This document shows positions 7,152 to 17,265 of a DNA stretch of 26,665 bases, one piece after another (the first letter of the stretch is position 1; each line of letters opens with the position of its first letter). Below the pieces are notes generated by a model. That model saw nothing but the letters and a program-made list of their open reading frames with translations, made no database searches and was not told the DNA's origin. The DNA is from Aureobasidium sp. EXF-3400 (Eukaryota; Ascomycota; Dothideomycetes; Dothideales; Saccotheciaceae). The stretch is taken from positions 1 through 26,665 of the forward strand of contig SWBL01000504.1 in NCBI GenBank assembly GCA_024195585.1. Direction: 5' to 3'. The position numbers and the translations under genes were made by a program.

Positions 7152-9509
7152 TTATCGCGCTGTTTGGTGTATCAAATATATCCTCGATTGGTTGACAAAC
7201 ACGAAGAGACCGCACCAGTTTCTTAGCTGCTTTCCAAGGTGGTTTGGGTTAATTTGAGCATGTGCAGAAGTTTTGTGGCGTTTTGAAGTTGCAATCCCAA
7301 GAGCAAGGGCCATCTCACCCACTGCTAATGGACGTCGAGCTGCCACAATGATCTGTAGAATGAGCTTCACTTTCTGATGCTGTGCTTTTGCGACTCTAGC
7401 CAGTATCTTCTCGTAGGCGGCCTCCACAGAGGAAGGCACCGACTCGATGCTTTCTTCATCTGGCCTGAAGCTATCTCGCAAAGTCGTGCGGATATCGTCA
7501 ATTGCTAGGTGAAGCCAGAGGTACGTACGATGCTCCATAGCCAGCAGATTCTGCTCAAGGCGGGCAGATATGCTTTCGTGAAGATCAAGCTCGTTTGCCA
7601 ATCGCAACACCCGGACGTGGATCACACGGTTGATCTCTGCGTGTATTTGGTCATTCTCCTGCTCCCCGCGCAGGCGTATAGCAGGTAGAGATGATGGTAT
7701 CTGCTCAAACCCTCTTTGAATGTCGTCGTAAGGGCGACTCGTAACGATGAACTTCAGCCGTGACTGACGAGGGCCTTGAGATGCCGCGTTTTCGTGGAAA
7801 CGAGCAAGCTTTGCGATCAGGTCGTTTCGGTCCCTGTCTCTGCACTCGTTGAGAGCATCCAGGACACATGTCGTGTTGCGTGCAGCGACGTCAGATGTGG
7901 CTGCAAGTAAGATGCGCCACAGCTCATCTGTCTCTTGCTGCAGCTTATTTCCATCTTTGTTCCACGCTGGCACGGCATGCTGGAGAAGGCGCGGCTGATG
8001 CTGGAAAAGCTGGTGCAACAACGCGCAAAGACAAGTCGCAAGGCTGTTCTGTTCATCGTTGTCCTTGAAGAAGAAATAGCAGACAGTGCTGTCGTTGGCA
8101 CCGCTTCGAAACTCTTCATCCACCAGCGACTTCGAGAGGACCGACTTGCCGCAGCCAGGATCTGCCGAGATCCAGAGCAGATCATTGGTGGCACTATCTC
8201 TCCAGCGCCGGTATAACGGGTGAGATAGAGCCCATCGGCAGGTCTGCTCGACACGATCGGGGTTGATGTTCTTGAACTGCTCGTATGTGCTGGTCTTGAA
8301 AGCCTGATGACAGTCCCGATGCTCTTTGTTGAGGTACCGCACTACTTCGTTCTCGAGGTGTTCTCTCGTCGACTGCGCGTGCGCTTTCAACACGTCTGTC
8401 AATACCTTCGACTCTTTACACAACGCTTCGATATCGCTGTTGACTACATTTTGACTGGATTGTCAGACTTGTCAGAAACTCCGGGTGATTCCCACATGGG
8501 TTGTATGTTACATACACTCAGCAAGTACCTTTGCAATCGTATCCTCCTGATCGACCCCGCTCGGCACCATCCTTGTGAGCAGATCCTTGGTGTAGGCTGC
8601 TGCCGTCATTGCTGCATAACCCTGCCACTGCTTGTTCTTGTGCGAGTCTGAGTAGTCGCAGATGCCTCGCACGACTAGGCATGGGAAGTGGTTCATCAGC
8701 CCGGCTGCTTCCATCTCGAAGCACATCACGCCCTTCTCCTTCGCTATGGTGTCCCTAATCATCGCATCTTTCATCAAGCTGCTGCCAGAAGCGACTATGC
8801 CGTGGTGGATCGCTGGGTTGTCCTCTTTCGCACTTCTCTTGCGGCGTTCCACCATTTGTGCTGGCTGCACACCACACCGATCTTCACAAGTATCTTCATA
8901 AGCGGCAGTGTGGACCACGTCGGATCGGTAGAGGCGGTCTTTGTCTTCACCCGGATGACTGAACTCCTCGCTCACTCTAGGGTTGGCGTCGAGAACCTCT
9001 CTGATGGCCTCCTCGATCTTGTGGCCTTTCCTCTTGTATTGCGTCTTCAGACCGTTGACTGTCGTGCGGACAAGCGTCGAAGGCTGGTTCAGGAAGCCTG
9101 TGGGCTGAAACCCCTGACCTTGTATCAGCTTTCCGTAGTCGTACTGGTAGACTCCGCCAGTACCGTCCTGCGGAGAGCTCACGACGACGTCGCCGAGTCG
9201 GATGTCGTGCTTCGCAGTCGGCGCGCCGCCTCCGATACCAACCATCAAGCCGACTCTGATGTTGGGAAAGCTGTTGAGCATATTGGTGATCACGCCCGTG
9301 GCGGAGGTCAGGCCGTACTCGCCGTCCGGCATTACCGCAATGACAACATTATGGCCGGACATCTCGCCAAGGGTGTAGTCGTTGCTGTCGTTAGCAGAGA
9401 GGTGATCCGGTCGGCCCTCGTGCTCTTGATCAAGAAACAGACATGCCGCAACACTCTCGGTGGATATAGCACAAATCCAACCCACAGTGTACTGCTTTGG
9501 ATCTGGCAT
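7152..9509 (-). CDS. NLR sensor half: nucleoside phosphorylase plus NACHT, two exons
   Basis: Exon 1 (9509-8516) and exon 2 (8443-7152) join through a 72-nt intron with a consensus GTATGT donor and a TGTAG acceptor; the phase fits. Residues 1-320 are a PNP_UDP (nucleoside phosphorylase) domain: YTVGWICAI start, phosphate loop GIGGGAP, and a CFEMEAAGL...VVRGICDYSDSH signature. Residues 339-761 are the NACHT NTPase: Walker A ADPGCGKS (425-432), CYFFFK strand, Walker B LDALNEC (527-532), TSRPYDDIQ sensor and LAVGEM winged-helix-like segment. It ends at TAA in IYLIHQTAR-stop. Fungal NLRs of this PNP-NACHT-ankyrin architecture act in self/non-self recognition and related cell-death signalling. The product here would be 761 aa without ankyrins. 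Start: ATG of MPDPKQYTVGW, as in family members. Confidence 0.85.
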
Positions 9510-10016
9510 GTTCGTGACCGAGTCTGTCTGGGCAAAGGATATCTGTAGGTACTAGATGTGGAGCGTTCTGACTCGATCAAATTTCAAGCGGGCGCCCGCT
9601 CGCTTTATCCTCTTTGACACTTGTGTACAGTTCAGCGCAGCCTCAGCACAGCTATGCCGCCTGCAGACGCCCATTCATGCAGCCACCATGACAAAGCTAC
9701 TCAGCCTCGGATTCACTGGCGACTTGCAGCCTGATCGACGCATACTTCCTTCATGGCCTCGTCAACCATCGCCTCTGCAGTCCAAGGATGATGTCGCAGT
9801 ACGTTGATGCATTAATGGCCGATCAATAGCCCAGTTTGACGGCACATGAGTGTTTGTCGCTGCACACGAAGTCGACGTAGAACCCCCGCAACAGCGCGCT
9901 TTCGACAGTTTCACTAGCGCCCGGACCAATTATGGCGGGGTTACATATGCAGAGTCACGGATGAGTCCTGGGCGCCAAGACGGCTCTTATGTCTTCCTGC
10001 TGCTAGGACAACCCTG

Positions 10017-10066
10017 CTCTTTTTTCGCACTCTTGTTTCCTGATATATCGTTGGCGAAAAAACGAG
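10017..10066. repeat. Inverted repeat with 25-nt loop
   Basis: The left arm 10017-10028 (CTCTTTTTTCGC) pairs with the right arm 10054-10066 (GCGAAAAAACGAG), with one bulged base. The loop is about 25 nt. Its role is unknown; it is probably incidental in AT-rich DNA. Confidence 0.5.
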
Positions 10067-10641
10067 ATAAGGGAGGAACAGCTTATAACTCTTTCGGAGT
10101 ATATAGCTTGAAGATATTGAATCGTTAGCGGAGACTCTAGCGATTAAAGGTGGCTATATTGTAGATAACTCGACATAGCTTATTAGTCTATTATGGGGTG
10201 AATGGTGTGACAAGTGGATCATGACGAGCGGATCCCTTAAAGAAACTGTCTTTCTATAACACCGTAGAATATCGTTGTGCGTAGAGGCATAGTCAATTGT
10301 AAGACTTGAACATTTGTATTATACATACTCGAAGAAGCCTCTTTCGAAAGGTGGATCGTGTATGACTGTTTCCATTATGAATATGTAGAAAAGACAAACC
10401 GCTCTGCTTACTTGTTTACTAATCTAACGTAGTAGCTAGAGCTTCCTATAGTAACGGATCTCGCTTATATAAGTGCTATTTAGTGCTGTCAGCCAAGCAC
10501 TGCGGCAGAGAGTAAGCCTACTATAAAACAAGTGTTGCTTATACATAGATTATCTAGGAAGAGAGAATGGTTGGTAGAGGAGAAATCACGACGAAGTAGT
10601 AAGAGAGTCGAGAAAATACGTTGCATTCTAGCTACGTTTCT

Positions 10642-10696
10642 GTTGCACTTTTGTTGCAGTTTTGTTGCACTTTTGTTGCACTTCTGTTGCACTTTT
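10642..10696. repeat. 11-bp minisatellite, five units
   Basis: Five tandem copies of GTTGCACTTTT with single-base variants (GTTGCAGTTTT, GTTGCACTTCT), followed by a decayed partial unit. The 11-bp period cycles through all three frames, so an open minus-strand frame across it (rich in Gln, Lys, Cys, Asn) is a by-product. Confidence 0.9.
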
Positions 10697-11434
10697 GTTA
10701 TATCTCTATCACCTGTCACTCTATTCTCGACAGATAAAGCCCTTAGTAGTTGTAGGCTAGGGGTCAAAAAGATGCTTTTCGAGCCTTTTGAATGGTTGAG
10801 AAGCGGTGACAATTACAGAAATTTGATCGGCTCCAACACGACTTAAGTAACACATCGTTGATTAACAAAATCGAGGGGTTGTTTTCGCAACATCGTGAAG
10901 CTATCCACTTCAGCATGATCTATGCTAGATCCGATAAGTTTTATGGAACTTGATGTTCGAAGTTCGCCCATTGGGGGAGGTAGAGGCGGGCTGCGGCGTG
11001 ACGACTGACACCGATGTTTCAGGTGTTGTTAGGTGAGTATCTCGTGAGATCTTTACTAGCAGTGTCTCACTCGTAAAACAGTTGTTATCAAGATCACGGC
11101 AAGCGAAAAGATTCGTAATCCCCACTATATTGAGTGAGGCGATCTCTCTAGTAGCAGAAGCACAAGCAGTGAGACAAACATCTGGGCAGGGGACAGTTGT
11201 TATCTTTCAGAGAGGAGTAGCGAGGGAAGGATGCCATATCTTTTCTCATCCGGACCAGAAAGTTGGTCGCAGATCGTACAAATGTAAACACCCCTGTCAG
11301 CTAGCTACTACTCCGAGAGCCTTGATCATCATGAATAAGCATGTCTTGTGTCATACAGCCACATACTCCGTCCGTGTCATATCAAGCAAGAATTGACCTC
11401 AACACGACTCATAGATCAAGAGACTGCTTGTTCA

Positions 11435-12743
11435 TCAAGATTCGGAGTTTGGAACACCATCAATGTCGAATCTTTCCTTGACTAGGAGCACCAACTTGGG
11501 CCAACCGCTAGTCTCAAGATCTTGGAAGTGTTAGCCAGCGGCATGGTATATCGTACATCGTACGCTGTGAGAAATGAATGTATACCTTTGAAGTATGCTT
11601 GCACCTCCTCGTCCTCTTCGTCAACCTCGGCTGGTGTCTTGTCCCACTGAGCATTGTGTGAACGACCTTGGGAACTGATCTCTAGGCTCTTGATCTGAGA
11701 CTGGGCGGGACCAACCCCTTTCCGCAACTGCGAAGGATGCACAGACACTTGCAGGCTCAACGAACTCATGCAAACACTGAACTGCTTCTTTTGCGACGCC
11801 GTCAGGCCAAGAGACTTTGGCTCAACAAGCATGGACTTCCCAGATGTGCCCGCAGCATATCCAGAATTGCCACAGCCATAGTCGATCATGGTGTGCATGA
11901 CTGCGTGGGTCGAGGGAAGCTTGAGATAACAGATGGTGACTTGGTTGGGCATGCGACCTTCTGGGATGCGGCAGTCGGTTCTCTGCAGATACTGACCCGT
12001 TTCGATGTCCATGTTTTCGTGCATGACAAAGAGCTCCAGGCCAAAGTGCTTTCGGATGAGCTTGCACGGCTGTTAGACAAGGATGAAGATGATGAAGTCG
12101 AGTACTCACAGTGCGATAGCGCGGCAACTCGCCTTCTCTTTGGTCCGTCATGGCGGTCTTCCAGCCTTGAGTAGCGAACCATGAAATGGTGGTCAACTCT
12201 ATGCCTTCCTGACGGCAGAGATATTCAAAACACTGGTCGACCAGACCAGCAAACTTCTTGAGCTCACTAGGAGAAGAAGTGTCACCCAAGTGTGGGTGTT
12301 GATTGCGTACGGTGGCGATAGCTTGGTCGAGAAGCTTACGTTTGTAGCCTTCGGCATGATCGGCAGGGCGGCAGGAGCTTTCGAAGCAACAGTATCGAGA
12401 TGGCCAGTCGACGTCTCTCTGGGTGCTTGAGGTGTTGAGATGCTGGACGAGGAGTTGTTGTTCAATCATGTCGACGATCTCCTTAGGTAGCTTTCCCACA
12501 CGAGCGTGCTTAACCTTGCCGAAGCGATTGCACAGGCGAAGAGTGCTTATGTCTGGTTGTGCTGACTCGAAAGCATCAACATGACTGAGCAGCTGAACGA
12601 TATCGACAGGAATGGCCCTTGGTTTCGAGTCAGCAAGACAGTTCCAGAACTTCCAAACTGGCTTACCATGTGAGGGCGATTTCTGACCGACCAAGCGTGG
12701 TGTACATCTGATGATGTTCAAATTGGCCGCCAAAATAAGACAT
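11435..12743 (-). CDS. Conserved hypothetical protein, four exons, F-box-like motif
   Basis: Exons 12743-12667, 12617-12110, 12060-11586 and 11520-11435 join through introns of 49, 49 and 65 nt (donors GTAAGC, GTGAGT, GTATAC). All phases fit, giving 381 aa. The start is the ATG of MSYFGGQFEHHQMY. Residues 67-82 read GKLPKEIVDMIEQQLL, which resembles the first helix of an F-box, but the rest of the F-box is not clear. A Cys-containing segment (SRYCCFESSCRP) follows, then a helical region, then a region with repeated Ser/Leu strands near 275-310 and an acidic tract (EVDEEDEEVQ). No known enzyme motif was seen. The weak point is the last intron, whose donor is not consensus; without it the protein ends in a different tail. 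It shares a divergent promoter with the F-box gene at 13598. Confidence 0.65.
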
Positions 12744-13597
12744 CGTGACCTTTTGCTGGAAGAAAGGCGTGTGTGATGGAGACACAGCAGATGGTGATGG
12801 AGGTTAGAGAACACGGATGGCGAAAGGACCGGAGGCGACAGGCGATGCACCACGATGCAGGCGTTGTGGCCTTGAGCCAGCAACAGCAACCCAGGAGATG
12901 TGAAGGCAGCTGATTTGCTTTGACTGAGCAGCGGATGGAATGAAGTAGGCGCTGTCACCCGTCTGGGCATTGGCACCTGCCGCAAACGACAAAGACAAAA
13001 GGCTACGCGCATTGTCGACGACAGTGCCGTCTCATCGAATACCTACTAGTAGCTTTCTTGGCATACCTTTTCCCTCGCAACAGTCGTTTGTGTGCTTGAC
13101 CCACTATGAGAGCCTGCGTCAAGCGCATTTAGAAGCGAGGTTGATCCGCTGAGAGTCGTTGACTACTGTTCTCAGTCTCAAGTTTTCCCGTTGGTCTCGG
13201 TTCAGGCTGAATCCTGGATTCCAGCTGTTGTTGCCTTTTGCGTTGGCTGGCATCTGATGTCCACCACAACTCACTGATCACAACTCATTGATCAAAATCC
13301 GCTCCAGGACCTGGCACAACCTCAGCGACCGGTTTTTGCTTTCGCCCTTCCCGCTCAACGGTCGATCCTGGTGCCTGACTGTGGATCTAACTACAGAATC
13401 GCGTACTTTTCCGAGCACACCAGAGATTCTGCTAGAGCTGAATCATTGTCGCGCGAGCCTTCTGTCCAGACCGCGTACTTGGTGCATCGCAGATTCCACT
13501 TCCGCATGAACTTTGTTGCCAACTAGTACCTGGCCACTATATTCAGCTTCATTCGGTTCACGCGGCTTTTCGCGAAACAATCCAACTGAATTCAAGT
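12744..13597. promoter_or_regulatory. Divergent promoter region
   Basis: About 850 bases between the start of the four-exon hypothetical gene (minus) and the F-box gene (plus). It contains an imperfect 14-bp tandem duplication (CACAACTCACTGAT / CACAACTCATTGAT) at 13265-13292. No gene with family character was seen. Confidence 0.4.
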
Positions 13598-15148
13598 ATG
13601 AAAAGACTCTTGTTCAACGCCGACGGTGAACTTGTGCTTAATCGTGCGCGAAGTTCAGCTCGAGATGTCGAGGAAGGCATCGGAGATGATCCACCCTCCC
13701 TCCACAGCCTCCCTTTGGAGATCCTGCACTTTATCTGCCGTCACATGTCATCCATAGGTCTACGAAGATTCCGATTAGTCTGTCGCTTGTTCAGTGATAT
13801 CGGTATGCGATATCTGGCGACAGGAGCATACCTTCACCCTACAAGACTCTCTCTCAGAAGACTGGTGAATCTCTCGCAGACTGAACTGCGTAAAAGCATC
13901 ACATCTTTATACATCGCTGCCGAGCACTTCGATTCCTGTTACACATTCGAAGAATGGAAGCACCTCAAGGTACCATCTCCCTGGTGGGACGAGTATCCTA
14001 CCGAGAAGGAGTTACAACACAGATACTCAATCTGTAGGAGATCGTTTGCAGAGCAAGAGGATCTCTTCAATCGAGGTACTCTCACGGAGAGTGTCGCTAT
14101 CTTCGTGGGATGATGTCCAAAGCTTGATCCTCTTTCCATATCTTTTGTAGATGGCCTAAGGATTCCCTCGAAAGCTCCAGGAGCTATCCGCCAAGTCACT
14201 GCGAGGATGCCCACAGAAGCCAGGCCGCACTACGATATAGGCATCACCGCCGAGATTCTGAAGACCTTCCAAGCTAAAGTCCTCAAACACCTCCAAATCA
14301 GCTTCATTCCACTTGAGGCGATAGCAAGAAAAGCCAATGAATCGCACCTCACAGCTATCCGATCCGCAATGTCTTCTCTCGACAGTCTCGCGCTCGGCGT
14401 GGCACATGAACCCACGGGGCCTAGAAAGGAGAATGACTACGAATACTGGCCTGACGACGAATTATTCAGTATAGAACAACATGCTGACGGTATGGAGAGT
14501 CAGATCGGTGCACTGATCAGTGTTGCTCGTAATCTGCGGCATCTGCGCTTTGAGACCCGCGAGGATCCGGAGAGAGCTTTGGAAGGTTGTCTCATTAACA
14601 GTGTATTCAATGTCCAGATCAACCCCAACCTGTTCCCGGACCTTTGTTCTCTGAGTCTGGAGAGGATCAGGATATCTGGACGGACTTTGCAACAATTTCT
14701 ACTGGCACACAGAGGCACTCTCAAATTCGTGCGTCTACAAGACATACAGATGAATGATCCGCAGGATGAGATGAATTGGTGGCAATTCTGGGTCGAGATG
14801 ACCGGGAAGTTACCGCAACTCCGAAAATTTCTACACTACGGCCGCTTTAGAGACCGGGCAGACCTAGACTGGGACCTTGGGTCCGTTGTGGATGGCCGAT
14901 CGAGCATATGGACCCACGCTTTAGACAAGTACCTGAGAAAGGGGTGGCCACATGGCGGTGAACCGCCCTTCGATGAGGATGAGATGACAAATTTCTATAT
15001 CCCAAATCCCGTTGTCTTCGAGAACAAAGGGACCGAGAATCACTGGAACCGTCCCAACCAATACATCGAGGATCCGGAAACTGATCACGAATGGGAAGAT
15101 GAGGATGAAGACGAGAGAAGATTCCAGAGGATGCACACCTGGGACTAG
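13598..15148 (+). CDS. F-box protein, frame interrupted by one TGA or a small intron
   Basis: An F-box lies near residues 38-75 (LHSLPLEILHFICRHM...LRRFRLVCRLF). The frame then meets TGA at 14111-14113 and continues in the same frame for 345 more codons with leucine-rich content, ending in an acidic tail. Two readings fit. Either the TGA is a nonsense change, since the bases around it read protein-like (SVAIFVG-stop-CPKLDPLSISF). Or a 60- or 75-nt intron (donor at 14091 or 14076, acceptor TTTTGTAG ending at 14150, with a pyrimidine tract) removes it; both keep the frame. The donors are weak (GTGTCG, GTACTC). F-box proteins recruit substrates to SCF ubiquitin ligases. Full length would be about 490-516 codons. 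Confidence 0.7.
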
Positions 15149-15735
15149 TTATGGTGGCAACCTGGAGAGGTGTGATTCTAGAGATAAGCCTGCTGAGGTA
15201 CAAAGATCGTCTTCACCAAAGACATTGAACGACAAGTCTATTCGCTTTTGATTTGTCTGGGAGGATGATCTCAATGTCGAGAATGATTACTTGCTTTAGT
15301 CTTTACAGTAAGCAGAGGAATATAGCTGCACCGCTTTCGTCGCATTTTGACCAGAAGCTTCTCCGTGATGATTGAAAAGCTCCCATATCGTCAATTGCTT
15401 GCAATTTTTTCGCATATCCGACCTCTCTGCTGACCTGAGTGCTGACCTCTGTATCGGTAAAGTTACCTTCTCCTCACAGTCTGTAGTAATGGCTGCGATG
15501 ATAGTCAGACCCTGATTTTCCGAATCACCGGCCCACGGTGCTGCATATGGCGAATTAGCAAAGGCGCTCGATTCCAGTAAAGCAATAAAATATGCCACTT
15601 AGGATCGCCGCGATGTTCTCCTCTCAGAGGTCGTCATACATTGCTCCCACACCCTCCTTTCCATATTCCGCCTCATCACTCTCCTCCGCACCATCAGCGT
15701 CGTCGTCATCGTTCACCAGCGACATCCTTCTGGCT
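15149..15735. other. Intergenic between convergent genes
   Basis: About 590 bases between the ends of the F-box gene (plus) and the charged hypothetical gene (minus). A 100-codon minus-strand frame at 15296-15598 has no recognisable family. Just past the stop of the next gene, another minus-strand frame (about 15726 to 15630) encodes an acidic Asp/Glu stretch. It could be an alternative tail of that gene, but I found no consistent splice for it. Confidence 0.35.
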
Positions 15736-16608
15736 TTATTCAGCTCCTGCGTCTTCGTGTACGTCTGCATCTTCTGGAGTGCTGCCGTCCAGGCCGGGGT
15801 CGTCCTGGTTACTTGCGTCGGTGTTTTTAGCCTCGGATCGCTGGGCGACGACGTTCTCGTCCTCGGTCACGTCACTGTGCTCGAGATTCTCGCTGCGGTT
15901 ACCACCATACATGTAGACCTTGCCGTCCGAATTTTCGTAGCGCTCATCCGCGAGTTTCTGCTTGAGGAGGTTCAGTTGCCTATAGTCATGTTCGGCGCGA
16001 CGGACAGCCTCTGCGGCTTCTTCGTGAAGGCCGGCTGCGGCCATATGCTCTGTCTTCGAGCCCTTGCCGAAGATGGTGCGGCCTTTGTTGACACAGCGAA
16101 GGGCTTCGTGTGCATGCCAGACATAAGCGTCGCTGCCTCCACCAGCAAGGACGATGTGGGCGCGGACACGGATGTACAGGGGAAGCTCTGCATGCGCGAT
16201 AAGATCGAGTGCAAGCTGGTTCGCCTCGGTATCCCGATCGCGGTCGACCACCCTTTTTCTGGCGAGATCCATCATCTGGTCATGGAGGAAGGCAAACATT
16301 GCTTCGCTGTTCTGATTGGTTGATTCATGGACTGACCATTCCTCTCGGACCTCACGTTGACGTCGTTGCTCGCCGTGGTGCTGTTGCTCGCCGTGGTGGT
16401 GTGCCTCTTGGTCACTGTGATTGTCGCTTGATGAGTCCGGCTGGCCGTTGACTACAGTCGCTCCACTTGAGGTAGTAAGCGCCTGGAATCCTGAATCGTC
16501 GACGTCGCTTGTCCTACGTAGTATCAGATCAGCCGATAAGTCTGGCAATACAGATAAGAAATTGGCGAACATTCCGTCGAACGTCTCGAACGCTGGATGA
16601 TCCGCCAT
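15736..16608 (-). CDS. Charged hypothetical protein
   Basis: Chosen start is the ATG at 16608 (MADHPAFETFDGMFANFL), giving 290 aa; the frame is open upstream to an ATG at 16764, but that part (Arg/Leu-rich, then Ser/Pro) reads like untranslated sequence. After a short N-terminal helix comes a polar His/Gln/Glu-rich segment (HHHGEQQHHGEQRRQ) that is probably disordered. A compact helical part follows at about 120-225 (MFAFLHDQMMDLARKRV, LALDLIAHAELPLYIRVRAHIVLAGG, then HEEAAEAVRRAEHDYRQLNLLKQKL, which resembles paired helices of a TPR-like or coiled-coil element). The tail is acidic. I do not recognise the family. It diverges from the histone H4 gene. Confidence 0.6.
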   Translation of the reverse strand: MADHPAFETFDGMFANFLSVLPDLSADLILRRTSDVDDSGFQALTTSSGATVVNGQPDSSSDNHSDQEAHHHGEQQHHGEQRRQREVREEWSVHESTNQNSEAMFAFLHDQMMDLARKRVVDRDRDTEANQLALDLIAHAELPLYIRVRAHIVLAGGGSDAYVWHAHEALRCVNKGRTIFGKGSKTEHMAAAGLHEEAAEAVRRAEHDYRQLNLLKQKLADERYENSDGKVYMYGGNRSENLEHSDVTEDENVVAQRSEAKNTDASNQDDPGLDGSTPEDADVHEDAGAE

Positions 16609-17265
16609 TGGAAGACCGGATGCAGGTTTGCGAAAGGGGTATAGGTCTGAGGCAGTTCCAGACGATGGCAGAATAAATCGGGAAAGCGTGAATGTGAATT
16701 GATATGACCAGGGTTGCTCACGAGACAGACGCTGCAACAACTGTCGTCTCGTATTGACTCTCAAATGCTTGGCGCTTTGTCTCGAGTAGTCACCTCGTCT
16801 TGCAACTGGTGAAGATGGCGCCAGTACGCAGCAGCCGGTGCGCCCATACGATCCGAAAGGTTGGAGGCGGAGCTTCTGGCGCGGCAGCGTTGAATGAAGG
16901 AGAGGCGACTGGTGGGGTTTGTTGTGATACGAGAGTGAAAAGTGTCAGTGTAACGCCGCTGCGCGATCCAAGCGAACACTTTGACAACTCCAGCGTCAGA
17001 GAGAGCTGTGGTGTCTTGCTCGTGAAAGATGTGTTGCTATGGGTACGTTGACTGGAGAGCTTGCACTATTCTCAGATGACCAAGATCCAGCAACTCGGCG
17101 CAAGTGACAGTCAGACTTACCGGGGAAGTGAAGCAGCAAGCGGCCAGAGTTGATATACTTCTCCTTTATGCTTATCCTTCAAATTCGCAAACCAACACAA
17201 ACTTCTTCTGCTTTATCATCTCTACATCGACTAGCACAACAAAGACCAAATCAACTGCACCCACA
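16609..17265. promoter_or_regulatory. Divergent promoter region upstream of the H4 gene
   Basis: About 660 bases. The part just before the H4 start (17150-17265) is CT- and CAA-rich like the 5' untranslated regions of highly expressed fungal genes, and has a weak TATA-like GATATAC near 17152. A 65-codon minus-strand frame at 16790-16987 is open but shows no family character. Confidence 0.4.

Larger units (their letters stand above)
9510..11434. other. Gene-poor, partly AT-rich stretch
   Basis: About 1.9 kb between the NLR 5' end and the 3' end of the next minus-strand gene. The first few hundred bases should hold the NLR promoter. From about 10060 to 10620 the DNA is AT-rich with many stops in all frames. 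It contains an inverted repeat (10017-10028 with 10054-10066) and an 11-bp minisatellite (10642-10696). Short open frames here have no family character. It could be an old, decayed repeat, but I cannot recognise a parent element. Confidence 0.45.

Noticed and set aside
7137..7200. An intron removing the NLR stop codon
   Set aside because: Candidate GT-AG pairs are not a multiple of three (64, 68 or 70 nt) and would delete the conserved IYLIHQTAR-x-FL motif.
8688..9548. A 286-codon plus-strand frame
   Set aside because: It is a shadow of the nucleoside phosphorylase exon, which has clear family motifs on the minus strand.
10489..10812. A 107-codon minus-strand frame across the minisatellite
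   Set aside because: An 11-bp repeat read through three frames gives Gln/Lys/Cys/Asn repeats by chance; no domain and AT-rich flanks.
12804..13012. Upstream extension of the four-exon hypothetical gene through an open minus-strand frame
   Set aside because: The open codons are low-quality Leu/Ser/His sequence. A consensus donor at 12666 and a natural ATG at 12743 give a better first exon.
15592..16323. A 243-codon plus-strand frame with hydrophobic segments
   Set aside because: It is antisense to the charged hypothetical gene at 15736-16608, whose strand has a more natural composition and start. The hydrophobic runs mirror acidic and Ala/Glu codons on the other strand.
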